The notes below the pieces were generated by a model. That model did not search any database and had not been told where the DNA came from. It worked only from the letters and a program-made list of their open reading frames with translations. This document shows positions 61,599 through 64,000 of a stretch of 64,000 nucleotides of DNA, piece after piece (position 1 is the first letter of the stretch; every line of letters starts with the position of its first letter). The stretch is taken from assembly GCA_900314935.1 (NCBI GenBank), contig OMXE01000014.1:21648-85647 (forward strand), written 5' to 3'. This DNA comes from an uncultured Prevotella sp. (GTDB taxonomy: Bacteria; Bacteroidota; Bacteroidia; Bacteroidales; Bacteroidaceae). A program made the position numbers and the translations under genes.

Positions 61599-63511
61599 TC
61601 AAGATTTGGAAATCTTATCTATATCGACCGAGATGCCAATGCTGAAGGAGGTGCCCGTCGTCAATGGTGAGAAATAATAATACGACTTTGGTTTGTAGTT
61701 GAAGAGGTTGTCAATGGCCATGTTCAGATGCAGACCTCGCCAGATGTGGTGCTGGAGCATCAGTTTCCATATGGTATAGCCATGATCAACGGAGGTGTCG
61801 CCCGACTGTGGCTTACCCTGGCATCGGCCTGAGAGGGCCGCATCGAGGGCATAGTGTGGCGAGAACCGATGGTTGTAGCCTACCCGCCACGTCAGCGAGT
61901 GAGAACGGGGTTGTGAGAATTGCGAATAAATGACGTTGCCCGTCTCGTGCATCCACGAGTAATTGAGCTTGAGCGTCATGCCCCAGTCGAAGATGTGGGC
62001 CAAGCTGGCATCCACGCCCCAGACGGTCACACCGTCCTCGTTCCAGTAGAGTGCACTTGGCATGCCCTCATAGTCGCCGCCGTCGATGGTGGTGATGCGC
62101 TTGTCGAACACGTTGCAATAGCCCACGAGGGTGAAGTTGTAGCGCCCGTCGAGAATTCCGCGATTACGGATGCGGTTGGTGCGCTCGGCGGCAAGATTGA
62201 AGTTGTGGCTCTTCTCGGGCTTGAGGTCGGGATTGCCGATAATCATATAGCCCATGTTGCCCATGTCGAAGTGCATGAACATCTCTTTGAGCGTAGGTGC
62301 GCGGAAGCCGCTGGCATAGTTGGCGCGGAAGGTCATCCAGGGGAATTTGTAGACGATGGCGAGCCGCTCTGTGAGCGCACTCTGCGAGGAGGCCGAGAAG
62401 TGGTCGTAGCGCAAGCTGGCCACGACGTTCAGCCGCGGCGTGATGTTCCAGTCGAACTGCGCATAGCCGTCGATGTTGCTCTGCGAGTGGCTGGCGTTGT
62501 CGCGGAACTGATAGGTGGAGAGGTAGTCGTTCAGGTAGTCGGCTCCCAGGATGAGGATGTTGTTGCCGAACGTGTGGTGATAGAGGGCATGAGCCACGTG
62601 CTGGCGGTTGGAGTAGTCGTGGTCGTGGGTGCGCGTGCCGTCGGGCATGTAGTTGGCCTTGTCGTACTGGTCGTAGGCATAGGACAGTTCCAGCTGCCAC
62701 GGCCAGTCATCGTCAGCCGGTCGGTGGCACGCCAGATGAGCCGTTGCTTCAGGTTATAGGTCTTCTGTCCATAAAGCCGGCTCAGGTTGGAGTCGTCGTT
62801 CAGCACCGATTCATCATAGGGCAGTCCCTGCGCCTTCTTCATCAGTTCGATGGCAATCTCCTCGGAAGTGTGCACCTTAGGCAAGTCGATGGGATCGATC
62901 TTGGTGTGCTGGAAACTCGTCTGCGAATTCCACTTCCTGTTGTTGAACGAGAAGCCAGCTCCGTTGCGCCATTCATGCCCGAAGGTGCTGTAGCGCGAAT
63001 GAGCATTTGCCGTCCAAGGCTCGAGGTTCTCGCGGCTGATGATGTTGACGACGCCTCCGACGGCATTCGAGCCGTAGAGTGCCGACGAGGCTCCCTTCAC
63101 AATCTCTATGCGCCCGGCGTTTTCAAGGCTCATGCGGCTGTAGTCGACGTTGTCCATCGTCTCGCCAGCCATGCGCTCGCCATCGACGAGGAAGAGCACG
63201 GCATTGCCGCCGAAGCCGCTCATGTTGAGCGACGTCTCCTGGCTCATGGCGAAACCGAACTCCAGCCCAGGAAGCTCCTGAATGAGCATATCCTGAATGT
63301 TGGTGGCATCGGTAATCTTGATGTCGTGAAGCGTAATGAGTCGCGTCACTACAGGGGCATCCTTCAGCGCCTTAGGGGTGTGCGAGGCCGTCACCACAAC
63401 GGGCTCCAGTTCCACCGAGTCGCGGATGTTGTCCTGCGCAGACATACTGATAGCTGGCACAGCCAATGCCATGCCAGCCAGAACAGAGATCTTGATGCGA
63501 ACGTTCAGCAC
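61599..63511 (-). pseudogene. TonB-dependent receptor with a frameshift
   Basis: The N-terminal part (from GTG 63511) has a signal peptide and plug domain: LMIQELPGL-type region (DMLIQELPGLEFGF), NAVLFLVDGERMAGETMDNV, EIVKGASSALYGSNAVGGVV. After RLIWRATDRLTMT, near 62720, protein-like sequence continues in another frame (WQLELSYAYDQYDKANYMPD) and runs through the barrel to LFNYKPKSYYYFSPLTTGTS and the final IDKISKS at 61599. One base gained or lost between about 62700 and 62745 explains it. It could be a sequencing error or real inactivation. The layout with a lipoprotein upstream resembles metal- or haem-uptake receptors. Confidence 0.85.
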
Positions 63512-63997
63512 TTACTTTAGAGTTCCGGTAAATGAGGTTGTCATGATGAATGGCATGTTGCCATATTTCAATGAGTAAGTACCCGCCACTGTCTTGTCGC
63601 CAAATATGAGAGCGACGTTGCTCACGACATAGGCCTTCTCTTCACCCTTGGCATTCTTCACGGTTCCGCTATAAGAGGCCAACTTGCCCGTAATGGTATT
63701 GCCGCTCTTGGCCAAAGGAATGTTCTTCACGACGAACGACGGGATGGTCATCATGCCCATGCCCCACTCGGGAACCGTCATATCGACTGATGTGTCTGAA
63801 ACCTTGGTGATCTCGTAGGTCTTGGTCTCGTTCGACGACTCTTCGTTATCGACCATTATCACCTCATTACCTGTGTAAGAACCAGCCACCTGGGCGGCAA
63901 CGGGAGCCTCTGGCTCATCATCGCTGCTGCACGAACTGGTACCAAGCACGGTTGCCAAAGATGCAATCAATGCGATTGTTAAACTCTTGATTTTCAT
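63512..63997 (-). CDS. Calycin-like beta-barrel lipoprotein
   Basis: The 161-residue protein starts MKIKSLTIALIASLATVLGT with lipobox TSSC, an acidic run (SSDDEPEAP) and a beta-rich domain (GSYTGNEVIMVDNEE, YEITKVSDTSVDMTVPE, IPSFVVKNIPLAKSGNTITG, YVVSNVALIFGDKTVAGTYS). It fits the Bacteroidota calycin-like domain (PF13944 type). The receptor gene's GTG start follows its TAA directly, so the two are translationally coupled and should act together at the outer membrane. Complete in the window, with the start three bases from the edge. Confidence 0.8.
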   Translation of the reverse strand: MKIKSLTIALIASLATVLGTSSCSSDDEPEAPVAAQVAGSYTGNEVIMVDNEESSNETKTYEITKVSDTSVDMTVPEWGMGMMTIPSFVVKNIPLAKSGNTITGKLASYSGTVKNAKGEEKAYVVSNVALIFGDKTVAGTYSLKYGNMPFIMTTSFTGTLK

Positions 63998-64000
63998 TTT

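Noticed and set aside
61920-63520. Two long open frames on the plus strand (61920-62759 and 62744-63520)
   Set aside because: Both are opposite the TonB-dependent receptor, in GC-rich sequence where antisense frames stay open; composition (Val, His, Arg rich) is not protein-like.

Overview
The window comes from a Bacteroidales genome, most likely a Prevotellaceae member (inference). The support is: promoters of the Bacteroidota type (TTTG, 19-20 bases, TAnnTTTG) in front of many genes; weak ribosome binding sites; Rho with a long low-complexity insertion; an Omp85-type lipoprotein, a BspA-like leucine-rich repeat protein and a TonB-dependent receptor; and an ATP synthase operon in the order D-C-I-B-E-F-H-A-G.

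Bases 1-15480 are an accessory region. It opens with a co-directional cluster: a small protein, a soluble FtsK/EccC-type ATPase, a WXG100-sized protein, a PEGA-like proline-rich protein, an SPFH protein with a C-terminal GYF_2 domain, a zinc-ribbon membrane protein and a GIY-YIG nuclease. This resembles a minimal type VII-secretion-like or membrane-microdomain system and is the best candidate for an undescribed system here. A nuclease-rich block follows (two PF14281-type PD-(D/E)XK proteins around a DUF2779 protein), then uncharacterised proteins mixed with gene fragments, a duplicated leader and a frame break. A terminator-rich, repeat-bearing spacer closes the region.

Bases 15480-27030 hold two exported proteins of unknown role, an AraC-type regulator with ispE, rho, tRNA-Arg, a WalJ-like hydrolase, an Omp85 lipoprotein and a SpoU-family methyltransferase. 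Bases 27030-35420 carry a CyuA-like desulfidase and, divergent from it, lplA-gcvT-gcvH-gcvPA-gcvPB-lpd: a complete glycine cleavage system with its lipoate ligase. Bases 35500-42830 are the F1Fo ATP synthase operon on the minus strand. Bases 42960-49660 (minus) hold hisS, a four-helix-bundle protein, purA, a Fur-family regulator, an AlkD-like repair protein, a peptidase M49 and an AraC-type regulator. Bases 49970-61400 carry rplU-rpmA, serS, a leucine-rich repeat protein, a fused NfnA/NfnB-like flavoprotein, small membrane and PD40 proteins, a nucleoside phosphorylase, threonine aldolase and mnmE. The end holds a frameshifted TonB-dependent receptor behind a calycin-like lipoprotein.

Short repeats recur between and inside genes: two tandem arrays of 22-bp units, a 140-bp hairpin-prone element present twice in the gcv operon, ATTAAAC heptads around the four-helix-bundle gene, and purine-rich simple repeats, one of them read in frame inside atpG. 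No rRNA, CRISPR array or complete insertion sequence was seen.
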